Source: Limimaricola sp964022235 (GTDB lineage Bacteria > Pseudomonadota > Alphaproteobacteria > Rhodobacterales > Rhodobacteraceae). From it: a stretch of DNA of 64,000 nt. The stretch covers positions 62,001 to 126,000 of the forward strand of contig NZ_CAXHZL010000002.1 of assembly GCF_964022235.1 (NCBI RefSeq), written 5' to 3'. The notes under the pieces were generated by a model. That model was not told the DNA's origin, searched no databases, and worked only from the letters and a program-made list of their open reading frames with translations. This document shows positions 7,850 to 16,115 of the stretch, piece by piece. The stretch's first letter is position 1; the number at the start of each line of letters is the position of its first letter. A program made the translations under genes and the position numbers.

Positions 7850-8275
7850 GTGGTCGCGCCGATGAAGTGCAGGCTGCAAGGCTCGACCAGCTCGTTCATC
7901 AGATCTGCGCCGCCGGCTTCCACGAAGTCGGACATCCGCCGTGGGTCGCCCTAAGCGCCAACGGGGTTGGCGATCGGGCCGCGGGCCGGGTCCTTGCCCG
8001 AGAAATACGAGCTGTCGGTGATGTGGCCATCAAGAATGCTGGCCGTGATCGCGTCCTGCGTCTCGTTGTGGGCAACGATGGCTTCGTTGGGAAGCATCGC
8101 GACCGCGATCCGGTCCTCGGGCATTTCGCTCACGCTCTCGACCCACTCTTTCTGAAGCGCGAAGTTGGGGTTGCCTGCGGGGTCGGACGACCGGAGGCAG
8201 AAGCTGTAGCCCTATGAGATGGCCACACCCGACAGGGGCAGCACTTTTGCGAGGGCGACGGTAAAGATCTTGGTT
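7850..8275 (-). pseudogene. Decayed DctP-type TRAP transporter substrate-binding protein
   Basis: Minus-strand pieces read KIFTVALAKVLPLSGVAIS, an amber stop, GYSFCLRSSDPAGNPNFA, then LQKEWVESVSEMPEDR, NEAIVAHNETQDAIT, ILDGHITDSSYFSGKDPA and, after a stop and frame change near 7950, DFVEAGGADLMNELVEPC and LHFIGATT. The NPVGA..DFVEAGG...LMNEL...LHFIGA pattern is the C-terminal region of DctP binding proteins. The middle and the extreme C-terminus are lost. It follows gluconokinase on the same strand, so it was probably the uptake component of a gluconate locus. Confidence 0.65.
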
Positions 8276-8828
8276 ATAAAGTCTTGCTCGGAGTGTGTGC
8301 CTGCCCGGACCCGTCGGGTCCTCCCTGCAGGCGAGATGTAAGCTGTGTCAGCGCCTGTGCGACGATCTCGTCCGGCGCAGGCGCGACAGACACCGCTATG
8401 GCCCTCTCCTCGGGGGTGGGCGGCTCGAGTGCCTCGAACTGGCTGTCGAGCAGCGAGACCGGCATGTAATGCCCCTCGCGCTTGGCCATGCGGATGCGCA
8501 GCAGCGCGTAGTCGCCATCGAGATAGACGATGGGGAAATCGCCCAGGTGCCCACGCAGACGGTCGCGGTAAATGCGCTTGAGAGCGGAGCAGGCAAATAT
8601 CGCGAAAGGTTCGGTCGAGGCCACCGCTTCGGCGACCCGGTCGAGCCAGCCCCAGCGCATGTCGTCCGTCAGCGGCTCTCCACGCGACATGGCGGCGACG
8701 TTTGCTTCGGGATGCAGATCGTCGGCATCGACATAAACGCCGCCCAGACGCTCTGCGAGGCCCTGCGCCACGGTGCTCTTGCCCGCGCCGCTCACGCCCA
8801 TCACCAGAACCGGGGTCTGCTTGTCCAC
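8274..8828 (-). CDS. gntK: Gluconokinase
   Basis: The 184-residue protein phosphorylates D-gluconate to 6-phosphogluconate in the cytoplasm. It has the P-loop 'VMGVSGAGKSTVAQGLA', 'YVDADDLHPEANVAAMSRGE', 'PLTDDMRWGWLDRV', 'ACSALKRIYRDRLRG' and 'REGHYMPVSLLDSQFEALE PP', all in family order and at full length. The GTG at 8828 is chosen because AGGAGG precedes it and the first ATG would cut into the P-loop. It is divergent from a broken LacI regulator, with palindromic operators in between. The kinase looks intact even though regulator and transporter have decayed. Confidence 0.9.
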   Translation of the reverse strand: MDKQTPVLVMGVSGAGKSTVAQGLAERLGGVYVDADDLHPEANVAAMSRGEPLTDDMRWGWLDRVAEAVASTEPFAIFACSALKRIYRDRLRGHLGDFPIVYLDGDYALLRIRMAKREGHYMPVSLLDSQFEALEPPTPEERAIAVSVAPAPDEIVAQALTQLTSRLQGGPDGSGQAHTPSKTL

Positions 8829-8868
8829 CGTGCCACCTCCTTTGCCGCAGCCACTCCTCGCCGCGACG

Positions 8869-8905
8869 ATGACAGCGCTATCATTGGATGACAGCGCTGT
8901 CATCC
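8869..8905. promoter_or_regulatory. Two LacI-type palindromic operators between gntK and the broken regulator
   Basis: GGATGACAGCGCTGTCATCC at 8886-8905 is a perfect 20-bp palindrome. ATGACAGCGCTATCAT at 8869-8884 is the same site with one mismatch, centred 19 bp away. Their symmetric form with central CG is typical of LacI-family operators such as those of gluconate regulators. With the divergent regulator broken, gntK may be derepressed or controlled by a paralogue elsewhere. Confidence 0.7.
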
Positions 8906-8925
8906 GTCGAGGGGGGGGGAGCGAT

Positions 8926-9458
8926 ATGGCGAAACGGGTGACCTTGGCCGAGGTGACTGCACGGGCAGGCGTGTCGCCGATCAAGGTGAGCCGCGCGCTG
9001 AGATGGCCCGACACGGTCCAGCCAGAGACCCGGACGCGGATCGACGCGGCGGTGGCAATGCTGGGCTATGTGCCGGACCCGGCGGCGCGAGAGCTGGCCA
9101 TGGGGCGCTCGGACGTGATCGGCGTGCTGATCCCCTAGGCCACCATCACGGTGTTCACCGACGTGCTGTCGGGCATCTACGACCGCCTCGCCGAGAGCCG
9201 CGCCGACGTCCAATACGGCATCACACGCTATGACTCCGCGATGAGGAAAACCTGCTCGGCGTGTTCCTGCGCCAGCGACCTGCCGGGCTCATCGTCGCGG
9301 GCATCGACCAGACCGAGGCGGCGCAGCGGCGTCTGGACCGGGCGGGCTGCCCGGTGGTGCCGGTGACGGAGACCTGACCCGACCCGGCCGACATGATGGT
9401 CGGGTTCTCGCACCACGATGCGGCGGCGGCGACAACGCGGCACCTGATCGCCAAGGCT
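8926..9458 (+). pseudogene. LacI-family (gluconate GntR-like) regulator, inactivated
   Basis: ATG 8926 begins MAKRVTLAEVTARAGVSPIK, a LacI helix-turn-helix, and continues to DVIGVLIP before an amber stop at 9136-9138. The next codons in frame (TVFTDVLSGIYDRLAES) still encode the effector domain. A frameshift near 9240 moves the match to EENLLGVFLRQRPAGLIVAG, a TGA follows about 45 codons later, and then ADMMVGFSHHDAAAA. Similarity stops near 9458. Several independent lesions mean it is a long-dead gene. It was the divergent partner of gntK. Confidence 0.8.
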
Positions 9459-9589
9459 ACCGCCGCCCCGGGTTTCCCGGCGCACGGATGAATCCGCGCA
9501 CGCAGCGCAGATTTACCGGGTTTCGCGCCGAAGCCGAGGCCGTCCTTCGTTCCGAAGTGCTGCCTTCGGAGGCCAAACCTTCAACCGGT

Positions 9590-9618
9590 GCGAGGCCGGA
9601 TGATCAATCCGGCCTCGC
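9590..9618. terminator. Perfect 12-bp hairpin downstream of the aldo/keto reductase
   Basis: GCGAGGCCGGAT / ATCCGGCCTCGC with a 5-base loop lies 30 bases past the stop of the minus-strand gene at 9648. No strong T-run is seen on either side. Confidence 0.5.
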
Positions 9619-9647
9619 GCCTTGGGCCTCACAGGCCCGGCATTCGC

Positions 9648-10655
9648 CTATCGCTTGTCAGGATGGCCAATTCTGTAGGGGTAGAGCGTTTCGGGCGCCG
9701 ACACCTCGTCCAACGCCTGCATGTCGGCATCGCTTAGAGCCAAGCCCAGCGCGCCCAAGTTGTTCTCGAATTGGCCCATCGTGCGGGCGCCGAGGATCAC
9801 CGAGGCCACCGAAGGCCGCCGCAGCAGCCAGGCCAGCGCCACCTGCGGCACGCTGGCACCATGCGCCGTGGCGATCCGCTCGACCTCGGCGATGATCGCC
9901 CAGTTGCGCGTCGTAGCGCGGCGCTCCCAACTTTCCTCGTAGTCGGTATTGGCTTCGGCCACGCGGCCCTCGCTGCGCGGGGCGCGGTCGGACGAGGTAT
10001 ACTTGCCGCTCAGAAAGCCGCCGCCCAGCGGCCCCCATGGCACCAGCCCCAGACCCTCGCTTTCCAGCAGGTCGCTGAACTCGTGCTCGATGTCTCGCAG
10101 CACGAGGCTGTACTGGTACTGCGCCGCTGACAGCGGCAGGAAGCCGCGCCGCTCGGCGATACCCTGCGCCTTCATCACCTGCCATGCCTTGAAGTTCGAC
10201 ACGCCCAGATAACGGATCTTGCCGCTGCTCACGAGGTCGTCGAAGGCGCGCAACGTCTCGTCGAGCGGAGTCAGCGGGTCCCAGCCATGCATGTAGAGGA
10301 TGTCGATCCGATCGGTGTCGAGCCTCCGCAAGCTGGCCTCGACCGAGGCCATGACATGATGCCGCGACAGGCCGACCTCGTTGATCCCATCGCCCATCGG
10401 CCAGCGCAGCTTGGAAGCGACGATCAGCTCCTCGCGCTTGCCCTTCACGGCGCGGCCGACGATCTCTTCGGAAGTGCCGCCCGCATAGACGTTGGCGACA
10501 TCGATATGGTTGCCGCCCGCATCGACGAAGGCATCGACCATGGTGCGGGACGTCGCCTCGTCGGTGCCCCGACTGCCGGTTTCTCCGAACAGCATCGTGC
10601 CCAGAGCCAGTTCGGACACCATGAGCCCGGAACGGCCAAGCCTGCGGTATTGCAT
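9648..10655 (-). CDS. Aldo/keto reductase
   Basis: The 335-residue NADP-dependent oxidoreductase has the AKR barrel markers 'RRLGRSGLMVSELALGT', 'GGNHIDVANVYAGGTSEE' (catalytic Asp and Tyr), 'LIVASKLRW' (catalytic Lys), 'DILYMHGWDP' (His) and 'KIRYLGVSNF'. The C-terminal cofactor loop is 'ILGARTMGQFENNLGALG'. It starts at ATG 10655 behind GAGGAGAA. It stands alone between two decayed sugar loci, and the natural substrate is not evident. Confidence 0.88.
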   Translation of the reverse strand: MQYRRLGRSGLMVSELALGTMLFGETGSRGTDEATSRTMVDAFVDAGGNHIDVANVYAGGTSEEIVGRAVKGKREELIVASKLRWPMGDGINEVGLSRHHVMASVEASLRRLDTDRIDILYMHGWDPLTPLDETLRAFDDLVSSGKIRYLGVSNFKAWQVMKAQGIAERRGFLPLSAAQYQYSLVLRDIEHEFSDLLESEGLGLVPWGPLGGGFLSGKYTSSDRAPRSEGRVAEANTDYEESWERRATTRNWAIIAEVERIATAHGASVPQVALAWLLRRPSVASVILGARTMGQFENNLGALGLALSDADMQALDEVSAPETLYPYRIGHPDKR

Positions 10656-10716
10656 GTAGTTCTCCTCGTTGAAGCTTTTCTGTGCCGCATCAGTTGGCGG
10701 CGCGCGGTGGTCCGCC

Positions 10717-11178
10717 CTACCCGGCCGCCCCGATGTGAAGATGCCCTTCGGCACCGACCTCGTACGGTGCCGGGTCCATCACATAGCCGTCGAACCTGTC
10801 CTTGCCACCACCTGCGAAGCCCTTGATGACCCAGCCCCGCTTCGATTCCAGAATCTGCGCCGCGTAGCGGCCGCATGGCAGGTCGCCGTCGAGAAAGCCC
10901 GGCGCCACAATCCATGGACCTCGAACGTTGTTTGCCGTGAGGTTGTGGTTGCCAGTGGCCGGCGGGGGACCCGCCTTGGCCTCGCGCGCCTCGGACCAAT
11001 GCTCCTCGGCGGTGCAGAACAGGTAGTAATACCTGAAGCCCACATTGAAGATCTGCGGCACTTCAAGCTGGCCGTAGTGGCCCGCGACGACCGACGGCTG
11101 CAGCGTCCATACAAAGAGATCGGGCGAGGTGGCAAAACCGATGGCGCCACCGGCGTTGGCCTCCGTGATGCCGGACAC
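10717..11178 (-). pseudogene. Fragment of a five-bladed beta-propeller glycoside hydrolase (GH43/32/68-like)
   Basis: The frame contains 'AIGFATSPDLFVWTLQPSVV', 'GQLEVPQIFNVGFRYYYLFC' and 'GYVMDPAPYEV', typical of sucrose- or arabinan-type propeller hydrolases. The N-terminal nucleophile blade is missing, and the fragment abuts the broken end of an ABC ATPase gene at about 11180. It is a remnant, fused by deletion. Confidence 0.55.
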
Positions 11179-11182
11179 GTGG

Positions 11183-11399
11183 GCGGCACGTCGTTGACCA
11201 CCTCCCCGTCGATCTCGAGCGTGCTGCCGGAGATCTCCTCGAGCCCCGCGATCATCTGCAGCAAATTGAATTTGCCGCAGCCCGAGGGCCCGACGAAGAC
11301 AACGAGCTCGCCCTTGCCGATCTCCAGATCGATGTTCTCGAGAACCTCGACCGACCCGCCATGGGTCCTAGCCACGTCCTTGAGTTTCAGCTCCGCCAT
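11183..11399 (-). pseudogene. N-terminal fragment of an alpha-glucoside ABC transporter ATPase (AglK/UgpC-like)
   Basis: It begins MAELKLKDVARTHGGSVEV at ATG 11399. The P-loop reads GPSGCGKFNLL, so the invariant Ser/Thr after GK is lost. The match ends at 'IDGEVVNDVPP' before the Q-loop, where it is joined to the glycoside hydrolase remnant. About three quarters of the ATPase is missing. Confidence 0.75.
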
Positions 11400-11410
11400 G
11401 ACGGATCTCC

Positions 11411-11708
11411 TCATTTTACGGAACCGGTCAGCAGCCGCGCGCGAGATAGCGTTGCAGGGAGGAGAACACCGCGAGCGGCACCGCGAGCGGCACGAAGACC
11501 GCGGTCGCAAGGATGCCCCCAGTCGCTGCCGCGCGAGCTTAGAAGGTCATCGGCGATCTTCACGGGCATCACCTTGGCCTCGTCCGAGGAGGGCAGTAAG
11601 GCCGTGGCGATCAAAAGGTCGTTTCGTGTCCAAAGAAACTGGAAGATCGCGAAGGCCGCGAGTGCCGGGAAGGACAGCGGCAGGGTGATCCTGATGAAGA
11701 TCTGGAAG
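11411..11708 (-). pseudogene. C-terminal fragment of AglG-type sugar ABC permease
   Basis: The minus strand reads ITLPLSFPALAAFAIFQFLW, LLIATALLPSSDEAKVMPVK, IADDLLSSRGSDWG, then after a frame change VFVPLAVPLAVFSSLQRYLA and RGLLTGSVK with a stop at 11411. This is the typical end of MalG/AglG permeases. Its 5' part is missing because it is fused by deletion to the AglF remnant near 11710. Confidence 0.7.
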
Positions 11709-11711
11709 TCC

Positions 11712-12517
11712 GTTGCCCCCTGTCATCGCGTAGACGATGTCGAAGACCTTGAGCGTGAGAATGGTGATCGTGGCCCAGACCATGGTGATCGTGCCGGTGA
11801 TCTGCGGTACCTAGATCTTCATAAGATCTGGAACGGGCTGGAACCGTCGAGGATCGCAGCCGCGATCGTCTCCTCCGGGATGCCGCACAGCGCGACCGAA
11901 AGGATCACCATGGCAAAGCCGGTCTGCACCCAGATCAGGATCACCATCAGGAAGATGTTGTTCCAGAACGACAGCTGCAGCACGTCGATCGGCGCAAGGC
12001 CGACCCAATCGCGCAGCGCGTTGATCAGGCCGATGTCCTCGTCGATGGCATAGACGAACTTCCAAATTAGTGAGGCGCCGACGAAGCGGATCGCCATCGG
12101 CATGAAGCTGATCGACCTAGCAATGTTGCCCCAGACAATCTCATCGGTGAGCTGGGCGATGGTCAGCCCGAGAATGGTAGAAGCGGCGGGCATGACTAGC
12201 GACCAGAGCACATTGTTCATGAAGGCCGTGCGAAACTCGCCCGATCCAATCAGCGAGGTGTAGTTGCCAATCCCGATGAATCCGTCGCCCGACTGGCTGC
12301 AGAGCAATCGGATGAACGAGCCGACCACCGGGTAGAGCAGGTAGAGCCCGAGTGCGAAAACCGTCGGAAACAGGATCAGCCAGGGCCGGATGCGCCCGGA
12401 GCGGTTGATGTTGCGCGAGGCGTGCGGCCCCTTTGCCGGGAACAGCACCCGGTCAAGAAACCGGTTCAAGAGATAGAGATGGGCGAAGCAACCGCCGACC
12501 CCGACTGCGATGGTCAT
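11712..12517 (-). pseudogene. AglF-type sugar ABC permease, broken
   Basis: A long open stretch from 12517 gives GRIRPWLILFPTVFALGLYL, the membrane segments of a MalF-like permease, and the EAA-like loop 'GIPEETIAAAILDGSSPFQI'. A frameshift near 11820 and an amber codon at 11813-11815 precede VPQITGTITMVWATITILTL and KVFDIVYAMTGGNG. The end is then deleted into the AglG remnant. The permease would be non-functional. Confidence 0.7.
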
Positions 12518-12652
12518 GTGGCCCTGAAGCGCCGCATTCGTGGGCGAGCCCTTCCGTCACAAGGGCGCGGCGGACCTCGCTGCACAGGGACCACCGTCAC
12601 AGGCCGAGAGGGCCCCCGTGACGACGGCGGTCACCGGAGCCCCGACGCGCGA

Positions 12653-12730
12653 TTACTGGATCGCGTTCAAGCGCTCTTCGATTTTGTCGGCAAAGCCCTG
12701 AACATCGGCGCCGGTGGTGTAGTCCACCAT
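12653..12730 (-). pseudogene. C-terminal tail of the alpha-glucoside binding protein (AglE-like)
   Basis: The 25-codon frame MVDYTTGADVQGFADKIEER then LNAIQ and TAA resembles the conserved end of AglE-type binding proteins. Its position just upstream of the AglF remnant on the same strand fits the usual aglE-F-G-A-K order. Confidence 0.5.
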
Positions 12731-12810
12731 GCCGGTTCAGGAGACGTTGGTGCCGATCTCGCCGTTACGACGCGCTTGCCCCCTACGGCGTGCCCTCATG
12801 AGCCTTTTCC

Positions 12811-13429
12811 AACCACGACGTGCCGCGCCATGTCAGAAGCTGGGCCGCCCATGCCGCAGACCCCGAGCGCTTTGCCACGCTGTGCTGTGAGCTGCTGCTG
12901 TCGCTGCCGGGCTCGGTCTGCCTCTATCAGGGCGAGGAGCTGGGCCTGCCGGTGCCGCCGCTCTCTCTCATGACGAGCTGGTCGCCCCCGAAGCCTGCAC
13001 TTTTGGCCCGAGAACCCGGGTCGCGATGGGGCACGCACCCCGATGCCGAGGGAAGGCGACGCACCGAATGCCGGCCATTCGGCCGACATGAAAACATGGG
13101 TGCCGGTCAAGTCCGTGCATCAGGCGCCTGCCGTCTATGGCCAAAAGGACGCCCCGAACTCCGTGCTGTCACACTACCGGCGAATGCTCGACTGGCACCG
13201 GTCCGTTCCGGCGGCGACCGGCGATCAGATCACCTTTCTCGACACAGCCGAGCCGGTGCTCGCCTTCCGCACCTGTGAAACGCCTCACGGCTTCTATCTG
13301 GGACGAAAAAGCGCTTCGGTCACCGTTTCCAAAGCCATGGACACACAGATCCTCCAAAATGCGCGTCAGACCGATGGCATGCTTCGGCTGGGACCGAACG
13401 GCTTTCTGATTACGTGCCTTCAGGCCTAG
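12811..13429 (+). pseudogene. C-terminal part of a GH13 alpha-glucosidase (AglA-like), frameshifted
   Basis: Pieces in different frames read NHDVPRHVRSWAAHAADPER, LPGSVCLYQGEELGLP and, after a gap, VLSHYRRMLDWHRSVPAATG, FLDTAEPVLAFRTCET with a stop at 13429. The N-H-D and Y-Q-G-E-E-L-G-L motifs are those of GH13 alpha-glucosidases. It lies on the strand opposite to the other agl remnants, so an inversion accompanied the decay. Confidence 0.65.
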
Positions 13430-13512
13430 GCGCGGCGTCATGCTTCATCGCGAGGCATAGCCTCGTCGCCCCATGATCGGGGCGGCGGACGTGCATCGGG
13501 GCCTTGCAGGTC

Positions 13513-13539
13513 GCGGCGGCTCCCCTTGGGAGCCGCCGC
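13513..13539. terminator. GC-rich hairpin after xylA
   Basis: A 12-bp perfect stem (GCGGCGGCTCCC / GGGAGCCGCCGC) with a 3-base loop lies just beyond the xylA stop. The pyrimidine tract CTTCTTT is on the plus-strand side only, so for xylA it lacks a T-run. Confidence 0.45.
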
Positions 13540-13545
13540 CTTCTT

Positions 13546-14847
13546 TCAGACGTAGCGGTTGACGAGGTTTTCGAGCCGCTCCTGCCGCCCGGAGCGCGGC
13601 GCGGGATTGATCCCCTCGCCCTCGACCCGGGCCGCGATCTCCTCAAAGCCGCCCGCGAGCATGGCCTTGGCCTCCGCCGTCTCCCAGCCCGCGTAGCGGC
13701 TGTCGCGCGCCGCTTCGAGCTTGCCGTCTTCCAGCATCTTCGCCGCCGCCTTAAAGCCCGCCGCACAGGCGTCCATGCCGCCGACATGGGCGAGGATCAG
13801 GTCTTCGGCGTCGAGCGACTGGCGCCGCAGCTTGGCATCGAAATTCGTGCCACCGGTGGTGAACCCGCCCGCGCGCAGCACCTCGTAATAGGCCAGCGCC
13901 ATCTCCGGCACGTTGTTGGGGAACTGGTCGGTGTCCCAGCCCGACTGGTAGTCGTTGCGGTTCATGTCGATCGAGCCGAAAATTCCCAGCTCGCGCGCCA
14001 GCGCCAGCTCGTGCTCGAAGCTGTGACCGGCGAGGATCGCGTGGCCCTGCTCGATATTGACCTTCACCTCATTTTCCAGACCGAAGTCCTTGAGAAAGCC
14101 GTAGACCGTCGCGACGTCGTAGTCGTACTGGTGCTTGGTCGGCTCTTGCGGCTTGGGCTCGATCAGGATGGTGCCGTCAAAGCCGATCTTGCGGGCGTAT
14201 TCGACGGCTTGGATCAGGAAGCGGCCCGCCTGCTGCCGCTCGCGCCCCATGTCGGTGTTAAGCAGCGTCTCGTAGCCCTCGCGCCCGCCCCAGAGCACGT
14301 AGTTCTCGCCGCCGAGCTGGTGCGTGGCGTCGATACAGGACTTCACCGTCGCCGCAGCAAAGGCATAGACATCCGGGTCGGGGTTGGTCGCGGCCCCCGA
14401 CATGTAGCGGCGGTGCGAAAACAGGTTCGCCGTGCCCCACAGTAGCTTGGTGCCCGTCGCCTCCATCTTGCCTTGGAAATAGTCGGTGATCTCGCGCAGG
14501 TTGCGGGTGTTCTCGGCGAAGCTTTCGCCCTCGGGCCGCGCATCGACATCGTGAAAGCAGAAATACGGCGCGCCGAGGATCTCGAACATCTCGAAGGCCA
14601 CGTCGGCCTTGAGCTTGGCCTTCTCCATCCCCTCGCCGAACCAAGGCCGATCGAAGGTCTGGCCGCCGAAGGGATCGCCGCCCTCCCAAGCAAAGCTGTG
14701 CCAATAGGCGACCGAGAAGCGCAGGTGCTCCTTCAGCGTCTTGCCCATCACCACCTCGTCGGGGGCGTAGTGGCGAAAAGCGAAATCATTGTCACTGTCG
14801 GGGCCTTCGTGGCGGATCGCCGGGATGCCCTTGAAGAAATCGGTCAT
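13546..14847 (-). CDS. xylA: Xylose isomerase
   Basis: The 433-residue enzyme interconverts D-xylose and D-xylulose with divalent metals. It has 'VAYWHSFAWEGGDPFGG', 'FCFHDVDARPEG' (catalytic His-Asp), 'NYVLWGGREGYETLLNTDM', 'LIEPKPQEPTKHQYDYD' (metal-binding Glu and Lys), 'NIEQGHAILAGHSFEHEL', 'SIDMNRNDYQSGWDTDQFP' and 'GGTNFDAKLRRQS', all full length. ATG 14847 follows GAGAG. The gene is downstream of the LacI regulator and xylB on the same strand but has its own upstream operator-like element at 14910-14926. Confidence 0.95.
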   Translation of the reverse strand: MTDFFKGIPAIRHEGPDSDNDFAFRHYAPDEVVMGKTLKEHLRFSVAYWHSFAWEGGDPFGGQTFDRPWFGEGMEKAKLKADVAFEMFEILGAPYFCFHDVDARPEGESFAENTRNLREITDYFQGKMEATGTKLLWGTANLFSHRRYMSGAATNPDPDVYAFAAATVKSCIDATHQLGGENYVLWGGREGYETLLNTDMGRERQQAGRFLIQAVEYARKIGFDGTILIEPKPQEPTKHQYDYDVATVYGFLKDFGLENEVKVNIEQGHAILAGHSFEHELALARELGIFGSIDMNRNDYQSGWDTDQFPNNVPEMALAYYEVLRAGGFTTGGTNFDAKLRRQSLDAEDLILAHVGGMDACAAGFKAAAKMLEDGKLEAARDSRYAGWETAEAKAMLAGGFEEIAARVEGEGINPAPRSGRQERLENLVNRYV

Positions 14848-14909
14848 GCTGCTCTCGTCTTTCAATTGTAAGTCGGTCAGGCCTGTACCATGCACACGGC
14901 GCCACATTA

Positions 14910-14926
14910 TTGACTAACGTACATCA
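14910..14926 (-). promoter_or_regulatory. Operator-like motif upstream of xylA
   Basis: TTGACTAACGTACATCA lies 63 bp before the xylA start. The same sequence with only the two central bases changed occurs before xylB at 17644-17660. Conserved T-T-G-A-C and A-C-G-T-A-C-A-T-C blocks suggest a shared regulator site, most simply for the LacI protein encoded between them. Confidence 0.55.
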
Positions 14927-14967
14927 AAGACGGTGACGTGAGAAGCATCTTTGGTGGCAGGCACCGT

Positions 14968-15996
14968 TCAAGGCAGGTTGTCGCGCAGGAAAATCTCGGT
15001 GTGGATCAGGCCGGTCCGCGCATCGATCGGCACCGCTTCGATCAGATTGCGCATGATCGCGAGCGCGCTCGCCACCTCCTTGTGGATGTCCTGATGCAGA
15101 ACGGCGTCGAACACCCCGTCCTGCAGCGCTGTGCGCGATTGCTCGGTCAGCTCGTGGACCACCACGCGGGGCCGGTCGGCGGTCGCGACCCTGTCGAGCG
15201 CCTCGCGCAGGCCCCGGTTGCCGCCGCCAAGACTATAGACACCGGTTATGTCGGGGTATGTCCCAAGGGCGTCGCTCAGGAGCCTGTCGACACGCGCGGC
15301 TTCGTCGCCGCCCTCGACGGGCGGCAGCAGGTTAAGGGTCGGAAACTCCGCATGCATGACCTGTTCGAAGCCGAGCCTGCGCTCGACGTGGTCGCGCACC
15401 AGCATGGAGCCGGCGACGATCGCGATGCGGCCCGGTCGGCCCTGACAGAACCGCCCCAGAAGCCCGGCGGCGGTGCGCCCGGCCGAGACGTTGTCGATGC
15501 CCACGAAATGCCCACGCATCGAGGCCGACAGGTCCGACACCAGCGTGACGACCTGTATCCCGGCGCCGCGCAGCTCCGAGACGGCCTGCCGCACCTCCGC
15601 CGATTCCGTGGCGACCATCACCACCCCGTCGGCCCCAGCCTCTCTCGCGCGGCGCAAACCCGCGGCAAGCCCCCTGCCATCGAAGGGCGGCACCGTTGAG
15701 ACGTGGATCTCGGTTCGGTCGCGCAGGGCGATACGGGCATGCGCCTCGAGCTCGGCCGCGAGGTTGCGCATGAAGCTGTTCGGGCCGTCGGGGATCACGA
15801 AATGAATGTCGTAGATCCGCTGGCGCGACAGGTTGGCGGCCATGATGTCGCGCTCGTAGCCGAGCTGCTTCATCGCCGCGCGCACCCGCTCTTGGGTGGC
15901 CGCGCGCACCCCATTGCGCCCGTTGAGAACCCGATCGACGGTGGAAAGGCTGACACGGGCCACGCGCGCCACGTCATGCACGGTCGGTCGCGACAT
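14968..15996 (-). CDS. LacI-family transcriptional regulator of the xylose locus
   Basis: The 342-residue protein has the LacI helix-turn-helix and hinge (MSRPTVHDVARVARVSLSTV, VLNGRNGVRAATQERVRAAM) and a sugar-binding effector domain ('FVIPDGPNSFMRNLAAELE', 'DGVVMVATESAEVRQAV', 'GHFVGIDNVSAGRTAAGLLG'). It starts at ATG 15996 behind GAGGGAG. It sits between xylA and xylB on the same strand and is the obvious candidate to sense xylose or xylulose and bind the repeated motif upstream of both. Confidence 0.85.
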   Translation of the reverse strand: MSRPTVHDVARVARVSLSTVDRVLNGRNGVRAATQERVRAAMKQLGYERDIMAANLSRQRIYDIHFVIPDGPNSFMRNLAAELEAHARIALRDRTEIHVSTVPPFDGRGLAAGLRRAREAGADGVVMVATESAEVRQAVSELRGAGIQVVTLVSDLSASMRGHFVGIDNVSAGRTAAGLLGRFCQGRPGRIAIVAGSMLVRDHVERRLGFEQVMHAEFPTLNLLPPVEGGDEAARVDRLLSDALGTYPDITGVYSLGGGNRGLREALDRVATADRPRVVVHELTEQSRTALQDGVFDAVLHQDIHKEVASALAIMRNLIEAVPIDARTGLIHTEIFLRDNLP

Positions 15997-16115
15997 ATGA
16001 CAGCTCCCTCTGGTTGGTTTCGGCCACCGGTTAGACCAGCATCGAAGGATCGACAACGTGGCAAGGGGTGCGGGGCCGACGCGCCACGGCCTTGCGGCCC
16101 CGCGCACGCGCCCGT

